Of a stretch of DNA of 64,000 nt, positions 54,180 through 63,830 are shown in pieces. Position numbers and translations under genes: made by a program. Positions within the stretch are counted from its first letter, which is position 1. Every line of letters starts with the position of its first letter. Source of the stretch: Pelagicoccus mobilis (GTDB lineage Bacteria; Verrucomicrobiota; Verrucomicrobiia; Opitutales; Opitutaceae); assembly GCF_016595505.1 (NCBI RefSeq), contig NZ_JAENIL010000029.1:1-64000 (forward strand). Direction: 5' to 3'. A model generated the notes under the pieces. It saw only the letters and a program-made list of their open reading frames with translations. It was not told the origin of the DNA and ran no database searches.

Positions 54180-57023
54180 TTAAAAGGAGAACTTTGTAGT
54201 GAAGACAACCTTACGAGGCTCTTGCAGGCCTATGCGTTCTGGGCGGGTGGAATCCCACCAAGCTACAGTGTAAACCTGATGCTCGTCCTCGTCTAGCAGG
54301 TTGCTCACATTGAGCTGCATACTCACGTCAGTCGTCTTTCCAAAAAACTCAGTCTCGAATTTGTACCCCGCTGAGAAATCCATAAGGAATAGGCTATTGC
54401 CTGTGATGGTCTCGCCATTAACCGTCCCAATCACGTTCTCATCCTGGTAACGCGCACCCCCGCCGAGGTACATTCCCTTAAGAGCCCCATCGGTGAAGGT
54501 GTAGTTAGTGTAGAGACTCGAACCATAACCACGTTCGCCTCGAGCCGAGAGCCCGTTAAACGACACTTCTTGGTTCACATAATCCATCATCCAACCGATG
54601 TGGTTTCCAAGCGTATCCCAGTCACCTCCACCAAAGTTGTAGTCCGCTCCAGCGACATCGACCCAATACGCTGTCGCTTCGTCAGCCCAAGCAGCCACTT
54701 CGGACATGATTCCGTTTTTCACGACATCCGTCTTGGAAACATTGAAGACAAAACGCCAATTATCCGTCGGGTTGGCAATCATCTCAAGTTCGAGACCTTC
54801 TGAGGAACGGTTTTCGAGGTACGCATTCGCATCGAGGATGCGTGCGTCACGATCCGCAGCCGAGATCAACCCGTCGTTGAAAAACTCCCACAAGAAGCGG
54901 TTGTTTCGGCTTGTGATATCCGCGTTGATGTTCCCCCACTCCGAAGTATTGTCGTAATCGGTTTCGTAGTAGTTGAGAGTCGCATACAACTTTCCTTCGA
55001 AAAGATCGAACTTAACACCAACATCGGTTCCGCTTCCCTCCGGCATAGGAGGCAAACCGATTCCGATAATGCGTTGGTTAACGCTCGGCAATTGACGACT
55101 ATTCGACTGATTCGCATAGAGGGAAACGGCTTCGTTTATGTGATACACAGCACCGAGAGAACGCGTGTTTGCCGCGAAATCCTCAGTAGTGACGTTGTTA
55201 GGATCCAAAGCCCACATTCCGTTTGAGTCACGCATCGACTCCAAACTACGGTAGGATAACTCGTCGCGTCGTAGTCCGATCGTAGTCACGAGCTTGCGAT
55301 CGAGCCAATGACTCTGTAAAGCGGCAAGCAGAGTATCCTGCTCCTGATCCGAGTTGTTTATTTCCTGGTTTGGAGCCCAACCCGAGGTCAGCGTTTGACC
55401 CGTTACAGGATCCGTCACGCCCACGAGTCCGGTTTCCCAAGATGACGCACGGATATCGGAGGACACACCTTCTTCGAAGTAGTAGCGACGGAATACGCGA
55501 TTGGAGTCAAACTCAGCAGCACTGTCGAATGGGTTTCCTACAAAAACCTCCGCATCCTCTTGGCTATGATAGTCTCTCCACGAACGCTGAGCCATGAGAG
55601 CGAAGCGATGTGTAGCAAATTCACCTGTTTCAAAGTTATATGCGAGAGTACCACGAAGATTGTCGATATCCGTGATTTGGGTACGGCGGGTCCAATTGTT
55701 TTCCACGTAAAGCTGTCCTGCATACGGATTCGCTTCCCAAGTTGGCAGCCAGTTGCTAGCGTCGCCCCAGATGTTAGTAGCATCTCCCAAATAGCCGTAG
55801 CGAGTCATGTTCCCCGCATTTGGATCGTATCCACGAAAATCGCTATCCTGATGATTAAACGATAGCTCTAGGGTGAGATCGTCAGAAATCTGCGACTCGA
55901 AGTTTGCGGTGTAGGTTACATAATCCGTATCCCGCTGAGCGCCTGGGCCTCCTAGATTGGATTCGATTGGAACAATCTGCAGGTTTTCCTCGGTCATCTC
56001 AAGGTGGCCCCAACTTTGATTGTTAAGGTACGTGAAGGGCATTCCTTGCCAGTTCATAAGCGTACCATCATTTTCAATGTAAACGAGGTGCTCACTCCAT
56101 GTTTGTCGAATCGAGTCGCTTACAGGCCAATCCCACTGAGCTCCGTCGTAAGTCGGTCGTCCGGCTTCGCGCCAGGCCCAAGCTTGGTCGATAGCAAGCC
56201 ATGGTCGTGCTACGTTATCCTCTACGTTGCCTGATTCGAACTCGGCTCGAATCTTGTTCTTTTCGTTAACCTGATACGTCGCAGCGAGGTGAATACGCTC
56301 CGCGTCGTAAGATTCGAATTCACGCCAACTTTCGCTATCCTCTTTCATGGCGTTGAGGCGAAGGGCAAATTTGTCCTCCACGAGGACACGGTTCAAATCA
56401 ACTGTTCCACGCAAGCGATCCCAACTTCCAATAGAAAGGGAGAACTCATCCTGGGTTTCTCCGAGAATCGCCTTCTTTGTAGTTGTGTTAACAATACCTC
56501 CTGCAGATCCAAAACCGAACAGAATCGAATTCGGACCACGCGACTGGTCAACGCGATCAACATTGTAGAAGTCAGACGAAGTTTCCCAATCAAAGTAATT
56601 ACGGGCATAACTTGCCGGTAATCCGCGGATACGCAACTGCCACTCCTCATTCCCAATCATCGGGTTACCATTGAAGTTAGGAGCTGAATCTCCATACTCA
56701 GGGACCGAGTTGTTCGAGTAGAGCATGATATCCTTCATGCTTGTCGCGCCCAAATCGTCCAGAAACTCTTTAGTCAAAACAGATACCGCTGCTCCGGTAT
56801 CCTTAAGAGATGTATTTAAGCGGCTTCCCGCTAGAGTGTTCTGAGCTCGATATCCTTGGTCGTCCGCAGCGACCACTTCAAATGGGGATAGAGTAAATAC
56901 GTCTTCATCTTCCTCTACCTGAGCGTTAACCGCCACAGTTAACTGGCTGGCAATAAGTCCACCGGCCAAGATGCAAGCCACCGAACGTGACCGTTTCTGT
57001 ACAGTATGATTTGGGGTTGTCAT
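54180..57023 (-). CDS. TonB-dependent receptor, probable galactan oligosaccharide importer
   Basis: 947 residues, signal peptide about 1-35 (AVNAQ). The acidic VFTLSPFEVVAADDQGYRA segment is followed by plug motifs AGSRLNTSLKDTGAAVSVLT, LRIRGLPASYARNYFDW and SRGPNSILFGFGSAGGIVNT. The barrel closes with PRKVVFTTKFSF. Same class as the receptor at 14433-18158 but shorter. First gene of the galactan cluster, separated from the symporter by a terminator. There is no SusD partner. Substrate inferred from the GH53 context. Confidence 0.88.
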   Translation of the reverse strand: MTTPNHTVQKRSRSVACILAGGLIASQLTVAVNAQVEEDEDVFTLSPFEVVAADDQGYRAQNTLAGSRLNTSLKDTGAAVSVLTKEFLDDLGATSMKDIMLYSNNSVPEYGDSAPNFNGNPMIGNEEWQLRIRGLPASYARNYFDWETSSDFYNVDRVDQSRGPNSILFGFGSAGGIVNTTTKKAILGETQDEFSLSIGSWDRLRGTVDLNRVLVEDKFALRLNAMKEDSESWREFESYDAERIHLAATYQVNEKNKIRAEFESGNVEDNVARPWLAIDQAWAWREAGRPTYDGAQWDWPVSDSIRQTWSEHLVYIENDGTLMNWQGMPFTYLNNQSWGHLEMTEENLQIVPIESNLGGPGAQRDTDYVTYTANFESQISDDLTLELSFNHQDSDFRGYDPNAGNMTRYGYLGDATNIWGDASNWLPTWEANPYAGQLYVENNWTRRTQITDIDNLRGTLAYNFETGEFATHRFALMAQRSWRDYHSQEDAEVFVGNPFDSAAEFDSNRVFRRYYFEEGVSSDIRASSWETGLVGVTDPVTGQTLTSGWAPNQEINNSDQEQDTLLAALQSHWLDRKLVTTIGLRRDELSYRSLESMRDSNGMWALDPNNVTTEDFAANTRSLGAVYHINEAVSLYANQSNSRQLPSVNQRIIGIGLPPMPEGSGTDVGVKFDLFEGKLYATLNYYETDYDNTSEWGNINADITSRNNRFLWEFFNDGLISAADRDARILDANAYLENRSSEGLELEMIANPTDNWRFVFNVSKTDVVKNGIMSEVAAWADEATAYWVDVAGADYNFGGGDWDTLGNHIGWMMDYVNQEVSFNGLSARGERGYGSSLYTNYTFTDGALKGMYLGGGARYQDENVIGTVNGETITGNSLFLMDFSAGYKFETEFFGKTTDVSMQLNVSNLLDEDEHQVYTVAWWDSTRPERIGLQEPRKVVFTTKFSF

Positions 57024-57390
57024 GATTTTCTAGTTTCAGTTGTTAGCAAAAATTAGGCATAGCTATCGCACGGCACAAAGCATGTTCCGTATCCTATTAT
57101 TAGTTACACCAATGCCGCTTTCGAATGGCACGACTTAGGCAATGGTCACGGCCTCGAGATGATTCAAAGCACCATCCGACCGGTTGGGGTAAGAGTATCG
57201 ATCTTACGATTCAGTGTTTCGGAGACCATCATCCACACACCCTAAAGTCAACTGTTTTATATTTTGCTAAACTGTTTTACTTTTTACAGACATAACCCAA
57301 ATCACCCTATCCTATTCTTTATCTGCAATTTACCTCACAAAAAACCGAAGCAGCGGAGTCTTAATTCAACAAAAAATGAAACAGTTACAC
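57024..57390. promoter_or_regulatory. Promoter region of galactan operon with 20-bp-spaced direct repeat
   Basis: Upstream of the receptor gene (minus). AACTGTTTTA occurs at 57250-57259 and again at 57270-57279, exactly 20 bases apart. Each is part of an imperfect palindrome of the TAAACTGTTTTA kind. Two helical turns between copies suggest paired binding of one regulator, perhaps the LacI protein of this cluster. The rest of the region is AT-rich, and no gene or RNA was recognised. Confidence 0.4.
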
Positions 57391-57420
57391 AAAAACAGAG
57401 CGACCACCGAAGTGGTCGCT
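57391..57420 (-). terminator. Terminator after the second arabinan-module receptor
   Basis: Perfect 9-bp stem AGCGACCAC/GTGGTCGCT (57399-57407, 57412-57420) with a CGAA loop (TTCG on the minus strand), then CTGTTTTTG on the minus strand. It lies 32 bases after the stop of the 57453-60278 gene. Confidence 0.88.
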
Positions 57421-57452
57421 CCCCCCATTATTCAAACTAAACTGCCCCCAGT

Positions 57453-60278
57453 TTAGAAGGAGTACCGTGCGCCTAGAGCGAAGGTACGGCTGATAAGCCA
57501 GTTGCCAAAATTGTGAGTCTCAGGATATTCATAGTAGCTATGGAATTCCTCATCTGTTAGGTTCGTCGCATCAAAGGTCAACACGAAGTCTTCAGATACA
57601 TTGTAGGAAAACTGTAAGTCCAAACTCTGCTGGGCAGTGTTATATACGCCGAGTGGGTTTGCAAAAAGCCGGGCCTCGTAGTGATGGAGAAAGTCGTCTC
57701 TCCATACATAAGATAAACGAGAACTGAAACGTTCCTTCTCATACGCAAGTACTACGCTGTAAGAGGAATCGGATACAGCAAAGAAAGGTGTCGTATCAGT
57801 TCCCACGACTTCTCCTGCATCATTTGTGATTGGGATATCCTGAACCGAGTCCAAAGTCGTGTAGCTTGCTTGGATACCAAAGCCTTCGGCCCAATCCGGC
57901 AGGTTCTCAGGAAACCACACCAGTCCAAACTCCAAACCATCGAGTTCTCCATTGGAAGCATTATCCGGTTGCGATAGGATGTAGTCGTAGTTTTCGTAGT
58001 TAACACGATTTACGAAATCGATCACGAGACCATCTATCTTTCGCTTAAATGCGGTTGCATACACAAGATTCGCTCCCTTCTCTCCGAAGTAACGTTCGAT
58101 CGAAAGATCATAATTTTTCGACTCCGTAGGAGCGAGATTAGGATTGCCTCCAGATGCTGTACCATAGCCGATGTTAGTAACATCCTCAACGTATGTAATA
58201 TTTGGATTCAACGCACCAAATCCTGGATACCGGACCGTTTCGCCATAACTAGCTCGTAAACGGAGGTCAGGTGTAATATCGTAGAGAACAACAGCACTCG
58301 GAAGAAGCGAGTCACCACTAGTCGAAGCAGTCGAAGTAATAAAATCTAGGTCTCGGTCTACTTCAACATAACGCAGACCAACCTGACCACTCAACGCTTG
58401 GTCGCCAAGATCGACCATGAAGTCAGATTGAATGTAAGCAGCAAGAGTCTCCTCTTCGATTTCAAAATTCTTGGCGATCACGAGTTCCGAGGAAGTCGGG
58501 TATCCATACAAACTACGAACTCTGTCCCTTTCTGTGCTGAGGTAATCCGCGTTGATTACCATTGCTGAGGCAGGAATGTCGGTGCGACCGTCGTAGTATC
58601 CAGAGTTAACATGCTGCAACTCCGGGTAGTTGGCCAATGGCTGATTTAAGTGGGAGACACCACTTCGATATTCAGCCTCGGAAGCACTGCGATTATCATA
58701 GCGTAGACCAAATGCAATATTCTCCAAGAACCCCTCTCTGAGCTCATAAACGCCATCTACCTTGAATTCAGTCGCATCACCTTCATCGCGGTCCGCATTG
58801 TCAAAAAACGGTCCGATATTCCAAAGTTCGGCGACGGTTAGGTCACTCTCATCAAGAGGAGTGTTCGGATCGTCTCCGAAACTGAAGGCTGGAACGCCCC
58901 CCCCTGCATTGAAGTCTACAGAAATGCTTGGAGGAATACGATTCGTTTGAATCGCGAGGAAGTCTACCGAGAACTCACTCTTCTGATGCGAAAGATCAGC
59001 AGTCAAGGAGAGCTTATCCCCAACTTGCCATTCACCGGAAAGGGCATAGAGGTAACTATCTGTCTTTTGCTCAGTACGGTCACCACTCATGAAAGAGAAT
59101 GGATTTCCGACAGTACGCTCCTTGATGATGTTTGTTCCCGGAATCAGCTCAAAGTCGCCAGGATTACCCCACCAGTCCGCAAGCGAAAACATGAGATTAT
59201 TATTAAAGCTCTCACGGTAGCCGTTGTAGAACGCTTCGAAGGTGTAGGTCGAATTGTCATCTGGGGCAAACTGCAGCGACAGGTTCGCAGCTGGACGTTC
59301 CCGCTTACCATAAAAGTCTGCGGAGAATACCGCATCACGCGTTAAATAGTATGGCACGTCCTGAGTTGCTCCACCACTCACAGGTGTCAAAGGCAAAGTC
59401 GCCCCCTCATCGAACGGCAAGCCCGCCTCGAGACCTGGCTGCCACAAGGGATTCTCAACTGCTGACGGATGTGTAGTGAAAAAGCGCTCTAACGGAGCGA
59501 AAGAAAAATCCGCAGGAGGCGTTTCAGTAGCGAATGGTACCATCGCCCCTGCCGTGATACTCTTGTCCGTCCAGTTAGACTCGGCGAAGGAAACGTTAAA
59601 GAGTGCGCCAAACTTACCCTGATCCGTTTCCCAAACGTTTGAGAAGAGGGCACTGACGTTCGGGTCGAACTCGTCAGCGAGTTCGGAATAGATTCCACGG
59701 GCCGCCAAGACAGTTTTCTTTCCATCGAAATTAAAAGGACGCTGAGTACGGACATCGATAACGCCCGCGATGCCATGCTCAATTTGGGAAGCGGAGCGCG
59801 TCTTGTGTACGTTCACTCGGTTCACCAAGGAAGCTGGTATGTCAGCCAATGCAACGGAACGACCAGACGCTGTGAAGATGTTACGGCCGTTGACCGTTGT
59901 AGTTACATCATTGAGACCGCGGATCGTCACAGTGTTCACTTCACCACGGGCACGATCCGTCGTCTGTACGCCAGCAACACGCTGCAAGGCTTCGACAACA
60001 TTGTTGTCGGGAAACTTGCCGATGTCTTCCGCCACGAGAGCGTCGATCATCTGACGATTGTTCTTCTTTATCTCAACACCAGCAGCTAGGCTATCGCGAA
60101 TGCTATTTTCGATAACGAATGCTTCAAGCTCAAACACCTCTCCTTCATCTTGAGCATTCAGATGACTAGCAGCACCGGAAAATCCTAAAAGAAGAGCCAT
60201 CGCTAGACTTAAGGTCTTACGGTCCCTTCGGCTTGGGCTTTTTGCCCTGGGGTATGAATTATCAATCATAGGGGTCAT
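57453..60278 (-). CDS. TonB-dependent receptor, Caulobacter/Xanthomonas type
   Basis: 941 residues, signal peptide ending about residue 42 (HLNAQ). The plug is of the class typified by SVIDALVAEDIGKFPD-like sequence: here QMIDALVAEDIGKFPDNNVV, EALQRVAGVQTTDR, VTIRGLNDVTTTVNGR and GIAGVIDVRTQRPF. The barrel closes with SRTFALGARYSF. This class is common in carbohydrate-uptake loci of Proteobacteria and differs from the LSPFEV class elsewhere in the window. It lies 118 bases downstream of the GH43 endo-arabinanase gene, so arabinan fragments are the likely cargo (inference). Start ATG 60278; M4 is an alternative. Confidence 0.88.
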   Translation of the reverse strand: MTPMIDNSYPRAKSPSRRDRKTLSLAMALLLGFSGAASHLNAQDEGEVFELEAFVIENSIRDSLAAGVEIKKNNRQMIDALVAEDIGKFPDNNVVEALQRVAGVQTTDRARGEVNTVTIRGLNDVTTTVNGRNIFTASGRSVALADIPASLVNRVNVHKTRSASQIEHGIAGVIDVRTQRPFNFDGKKTVLAARGIYSELADEFDPNVSALFSNVWETDQGKFGALFNVSFAESNWTDKSITAGAMVPFATETPPADFSFAPLERFFTTHPSAVENPLWQPGLEAGLPFDEGATLPLTPVSGGATQDVPYYLTRDAVFSADFYGKRERPAANLSLQFAPDDNSTYTFEAFYNGYRESFNNNLMFSLADWWGNPGDFELIPGTNIIKERTVGNPFSFMSGDRTEQKTDSYLYALSGEWQVGDKLSLTADLSHQKSEFSVDFLAIQTNRIPPSISVDFNAGGGVPAFSFGDDPNTPLDESDLTVAELWNIGPFFDNADRDEGDATEFKVDGVYELREGFLENIAFGLRYDNRSASEAEYRSGVSHLNQPLANYPELQHVNSGYYDGRTDIPASAMVINADYLSTERDRVRSLYGYPTSSELVIAKNFEIEEETLAAYIQSDFMVDLGDQALSGQVGLRYVEVDRDLDFITSTASTSGDSLLPSAVVLYDITPDLRLRASYGETVRYPGFGALNPNITYVEDVTNIGYGTASGGNPNLAPTESKNYDLSIERYFGEKGANLVYATAFKRKIDGLVIDFVNRVNYENYDYILSQPDNASNGELDGLEFGLVWFPENLPDWAEGFGIQASYTTLDSVQDIPITNDAGEVVGTDTTPFFAVSDSSYSVVLAYEKERFSSRLSYVWRDDFLHHYEARLFANPLGVYNTAQQSLDLQFSYNVSEDFVLTFDATNLTDEEFHSYYEYPETHNFGNWLISRTFALGARYSF

Positions 60279-60396
60279 GATATGTCTGTATGTTATATGT
60301 AGCTAATTTGTTTTCAAGCGAATGGAGCTAAGCTCCTCCAATTATCAGTGCGCGATTCTTCTTCGAACCCCGCCAAGTAATTCAAAGTTTCTTCCA

Positions 60397-61479
60397 TCAA
60401 TCCTCATTTTCCGCTGTTTCCTCTGCAGTTGAATCGCCCGACAACACAGGCCATCCATCCACCGACCACGACAACTCTTCAATTAGGAGTTTCGGCAATC
60501 CCTTCTCTGTTAGTCCGTCGTATCCATGAAAAACGAGATACTCCTTCCCGTCGAAAGCGCACACCGAGTTGTGCCCCAACCCTTGCCAGCGCTCATCACC
60601 CTCGTTCAACAAGCGTCCGCCTCCATCGTCCATATCAACGCCTGCATCATCAACGTAAGGTCCGGTTACAGACTTTGATCGCCCAACGACTATTTTGTAG
60701 GTGCTTTCCTTTCCTCGGCAACAGAAGTCAACCGACGCAAAGAGATAATAGAAATCTCCCTTGCGATAGATGAACGGCCCTTCAATGGCTGTATTTCCAG
60801 ATTCGAACCCAACCAATTGGCCTTCCTCAGACTTGACCGGAACCTGAACACGACTCGCAATCGATACGAGGTTTTCTTCCTCGCCGATTGGAGCATCTAG
60901 ACTGTCTTTTAGTCGTACAATCTTCAGTCCACTCCAAAAAGATCCAAAAGATAAATACGGCCTACCCTCATCATCAACGATCAAGTTTGGGTCGATCGCG
61001 TTCCAATCATTCTCATCTGGCTTCGAACGCAAGACGATCCCCTCATCCACCCAATTGTAATCTGGATGGGACGAATCTAGCGTCACGTTTGTAGCCAAAC
61101 CAATACACGAGTCATTGGTACCGAAACGGGATACAGAGTAATACAAATAGTACTTTCCATCCCTAAGGCTGATATCGGGTGCCCAAAAATGTCCGTTGAA
61201 TCCGGATACCGTTTCAGTTGTCCAGTCGGGAATATCCGGAAACACGGGGTCTTGCATCGACCAGGATGAAAAGTCATCCGACTTCCAAACCGAGATACCT
61301 GGCCCCGTGGTGAAGAGATAATAGCTATCCCCTTCCTTAACAATTACTGGATCATGAGCCACCACATCCAGTTGCGGCACATTCACTCGAGCTCTTACAA
61401 CTGCTGGCTCATCTGCCCAAACAATCAACCCGACAAGCCCGAACAGCAGGGCCAGTAAACCTACGGAATAAATCCTCAT
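60397..61479 (-). CDS. Secreted GH43 endo-alpha-1,5-L-arabinanase
   Basis: 360 residues with an N-terminal signal or membrane anchor (about 1-22). The five-bladed propeller carries base D43 (AHDPVIV), D163 (NAIDPNLI) and acid E233 (AIEGPFIY), the arrangement of endo-arabinanases (subfamilies 4-6). GHFWAPDISLRDGKYYLYYS and GLGHNSV, the latter near the calcium site, support this. It would cut linear arabinan outside the inner membrane. It lies nine bases after the cytoplasmic GH43 gene and upstream of the receptor gene. Confidence 0.92.
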   Translation of the reverse strand: MRIYSVGLLALLFGLVGLIVWADEPAVVRARVNVPQLDVVAHDPVIVKEGDSYYLFTTGPGISVWKSDDFSSWSMQDPVFPDIPDWTTETVSGFNGHFWAPDISLRDGKYYLYYSVSRFGTNDSCIGLATNVTLDSSHPDYNWVDEGIVLRSKPDENDWNAIDPNLIVDDEGRPYLSFGSFWSGLKIVRLKDSLDAPIGEEENLVSIASRVQVPVKSEEGQLVGFESGNTAIEGPFIYRKGDFYYLFASVDFCCRGKESTYKIVVGRSKSVTGPYVDDAGVDMDDGGGRLLNEGDERWQGLGHNSVCAFDGKEYLVFHGYDGLTEKGLPKLLIEELSWSVDGWPVLSGDSTAEETAENED

Positions 61480-61488
61480 AATAAGACC

Positions 61489-62448
61489 CTAAAATTCAAC
61501 TGCCCCAGTGAACAGAGGCATACCATCCTCATCCCACGCTAATTTCTTCACAAACGTGTGCCTATTCGGATCCCACAACGGATCTCCCACGATTTCCGTG
61601 TACTCGCGTGCGTGATACACGAGAAGATCGTCTTCTCCATTCTCGGAAACCGTGAAACTGTTGTGCCCAGGACCGAAGTGATTGGATTCGAGATCCGAAC
61701 AAAGCACCGGCGTCTTGCTCTTAGTCCAACTCTTTGAATCGAGCAAATCGCTGCATTCGTCCGCATACAGCAATCCCATAGCATAGTTCTCATCAGTCGC
61801 GCTAGCCGAGTAGGATAGGAAGATCCTACTGTTCCGCTTTAAAACAGAAGGTCCTTCATTCACCCAGAAGCCCCGCACTTCCCATTCATACTCAGGGATA
61901 CTCAATCGAACAGGCTCGGAAGCTAAGACATAAGGCGATTCCATCTTAGCGATGTACAGGTTCGAATTCCCTTCGATCCCCCTCTCCTTCTGAGCCCAAA
62001 CATAGTAGAGTTCTTGGCGATGCTCGAACACAGTTGCATCCAAGCAAAAGGTATCGATTCCAGAATCGACTCGAATGGGACCGATCCACTTCCCTTCCAA
62101 TGGGTTCACTGCATTCGTATGGGCAACGTACATACGGTGCTGAAACAGATCATCCTTGATCTCACGTGAAGGAGCCGCGGCAAAATATATGTACCAAACA
62201 CCATTTACGAAGTGAATCTCGGGGGCCCAGATTAGCTCAGAATAAGGACCTTTAGACGGCTTCGTCCAAACCGTCACCTTCTCCGCATCCGCTAGCCCTC
62301 GAATCGTTTTAGCACGTCTTAATTCCAATCGGTCATATTCAGGTACAGACGCTGAGAAATAGTAATAGCCATCCGGACCGCGTAAGATGTGCGGGTCTGC
62401 CCGTTGCTCGATAAGGGGCTGTATCTTTCGTTCAATCGTTTTGCTCAT
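61489..62448 (-). CDS. Cytoplasmic GH43 exo-alpha-L-arabinofuranosidase-like enzyme
   Basis: 319 residues without a signal peptide. Single propeller with D18 (EQRADPH), D137 (CLDATVF) and E198 (VNEGPSV), in the same positions as the N-terminal half of the fused protein at 35022-36977, with which it shares long similar stretches. Such enzymes release arabinose from short arabino-oligosaccharides. It lies five bases after the symporter gene and fits the role of digesting imported fragments. The subfamily (26-like) is a guess by motif. Confidence 0.88.
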   Translation of the reverse strand: MSKTIERKIQPLIEQRADPHILRGPDGYYYFSASVPEYDRLELRRAKTIRGLADAEKVTVWTKPSKGPYSELIWAPEIHFVNGVWYIYFAAAPSREIKDDLFQHRMYVAHTNAVNPLEGKWIGPIRVDSGIDTFCLDATVFEHRQELYYVWAQKERGIEGNSNLYIAKMESPYVLASEPVRLSIPEYEWEVRGFWVNEGPSVLKRNSRIFLSYSASATDENYAMGLLYADECSDLLDSKSWTKSKTPVLCSDLESNHFGPGHNSFTVSENGEDDLLVYHAREYTEIVGDPLWDPNRHTFVKKLAWDEDGMPLFTGAVEF

Positions 62449-62453
62449 GATAC

Positions 62454-63830
62454 TTAAACAGTGTGAAGACTCTTCTTGCTGGGTACATCGTCTACGCCGA
62501 GTACATCGCTCTCGGACACCATCTTCTGGTAATACTTATCCGTGATCTTATACCGAAACATGAGGAAGCCTAAGGCCGCGTGAAAGAGCCCTGGTATGAT
62601 CGTGAGCATCAGAGCGATTCCCATCATCGCGGTTTCCGTTTGCACCTGGTTCGCCACGTATCCAAAATACGCCAACAACAGTCCACTCAACAATCCTGCC
62701 AATCCACCACCAGCTTTTTGGCAGAACGAGATTAAACCGAAGGAAATTCCGGATACACGTTTCTTGCTTTTGTCATGCCCATAATCAACCGCCTCCGCAA
62801 TCGAAGACCAAAACACAGGAGCATGTAGATCTACCACAAAATTAAGGATGATATAGAGCACGAATGCCAGGGCGATGTCTCCTGGTTTGACCAAAAAGAA
62901 CATAGCCAAGCTAAGTATCCCCACGGCGATCTGAGACCAACGAAACAACTTCACCTTACAGTATCGCTTGGTGATCCACGTCGAAGCCACCATCGCGACT
63001 ACCGTTGCAGCAATGCCCGCACTTACGAAACTGGAAGCCATGGCCTTGCTGCCTCCCAAGTAGTACTCGCCGTAGTACAAAGCCGTACCCCCTCGGATTA
63101 CGTATCCAAGAGTTCCTAACAAGCAGCAACCTGCGAGAACCAACCACTGGTCATTGCGAAACAATACCCCCAACTGTGAGAAGAACGGCTGAGGATTCAC
63201 CTTGTGCTCGATACGCTCACGCGTCGCACCGCAGCAAAACCACATGAGCAACACTCCGACCGCAGACATCAGTCCCATCGCTAGGGTGTAGCCCATTTTC
63301 TCGTCACTCCCCCATTTCGTCGCGAGCACCGGCACCGAACCAACAATTACGACATTGGCGATTTTCGCGAAAAACATCCGATACCCATTGGCGGAAAGTT
63401 TCTCCTGCGGGTCCGTGGTCAAAACGCTGATATAGGAAATGTAAGGAATCGCCACTCCAGTAAACATCAGCGTAGCCGCAAGGTAGGTCGCATAGGCCCA
63501 AACGAGCTTACCTCCGTACTCCATGTCCGGCGTACTAAAAAGCAGCACCATCGACACCCCGTAGGGTATGGCAAGATAGGCAAAATAGGGCCTAAATCGA
63601 CCAGACTTCCATTTGAAGCGGTCAGTGATTAGTCCCATCATCGGATCGGTAAATGCGTCCACGAAACGGGCGACCAAAAAAAGGATACCCATATCAACAG
63701 GATCCAAACCGAATACGTCAGTGTAGTATTTATTGATCAAGAAGAACAGGGCCGCGACCATCACGTTGATCGACATGTCGCCTGCTCCAAATCCTACCTT
63801 TTCAATGACCGAAAGTCGTTTGCTTTGCAT
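62454..63830 (-). CDS. GPH-family symporter, probable arabino-oligosaccharide importer
   Basis: 458 residues, about 12 membrane segments. Cation-site aspartates D58 and D62 in RFVDAFTDPMMGLITD, then KWKSGRFRPYF; later DYGHDKSKKRVSGISFG. It is the first gene of the arabinan module. The following cytoplasmic and secreted GH43 genes suggest arabinose oligomers as cargo. Its promoter lies in the last 170 bases of the window or beyond; no site was recognised there. Confidence 0.9.
   Translation of the reverse strand: MQSKRLSVIEKVGFGAGDMSINVMVAALFFLINKYYTDVFGLDPVDMGILFLVARFVDAFTDPMMGLITDRFKWKSGRFRPYFAYLAIPYGVSMVLLFSTPDMEYGGKLVWAYATYLAATLMFTGVAIPYISYISVLTTDPQEKLSANGYRMFFAKIANVVIVGSVPVLATKWGSDEKMGYTLAMGLMSAVGVLLMWFCCGATRERIEHKVNPQPFFSQLGVLFRNDQWLVLAGCCLLGTLGYVIRGGTALYYGEYYLGGSKAMASSFVSAGIAATVVAMVASTWITKRYCKVKLFRWSQIAVGILSLAMFFLVKPGDIALAFVLYIILNFVVDLHAPVFWSSIAEAVDYGHDKSKKRVSGISFGLISFCQKAGGGLAGLLSGLLLAYFGYVANQVQTETAMMGIALMLTIIPGLFHAALGFLMFRYKITDKYYQKMVSESDVLGVDDVPSKKSLHTV

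Noticed and set aside
60350-60385. Terminator downstream of the endo-arabinanase gene
   Set aside because: The palindrome near 60340-60356 (GGAGCTnAGCTCC-like) lacks a T-tract, so it was not called; the receptor gene may be co-transcribed.
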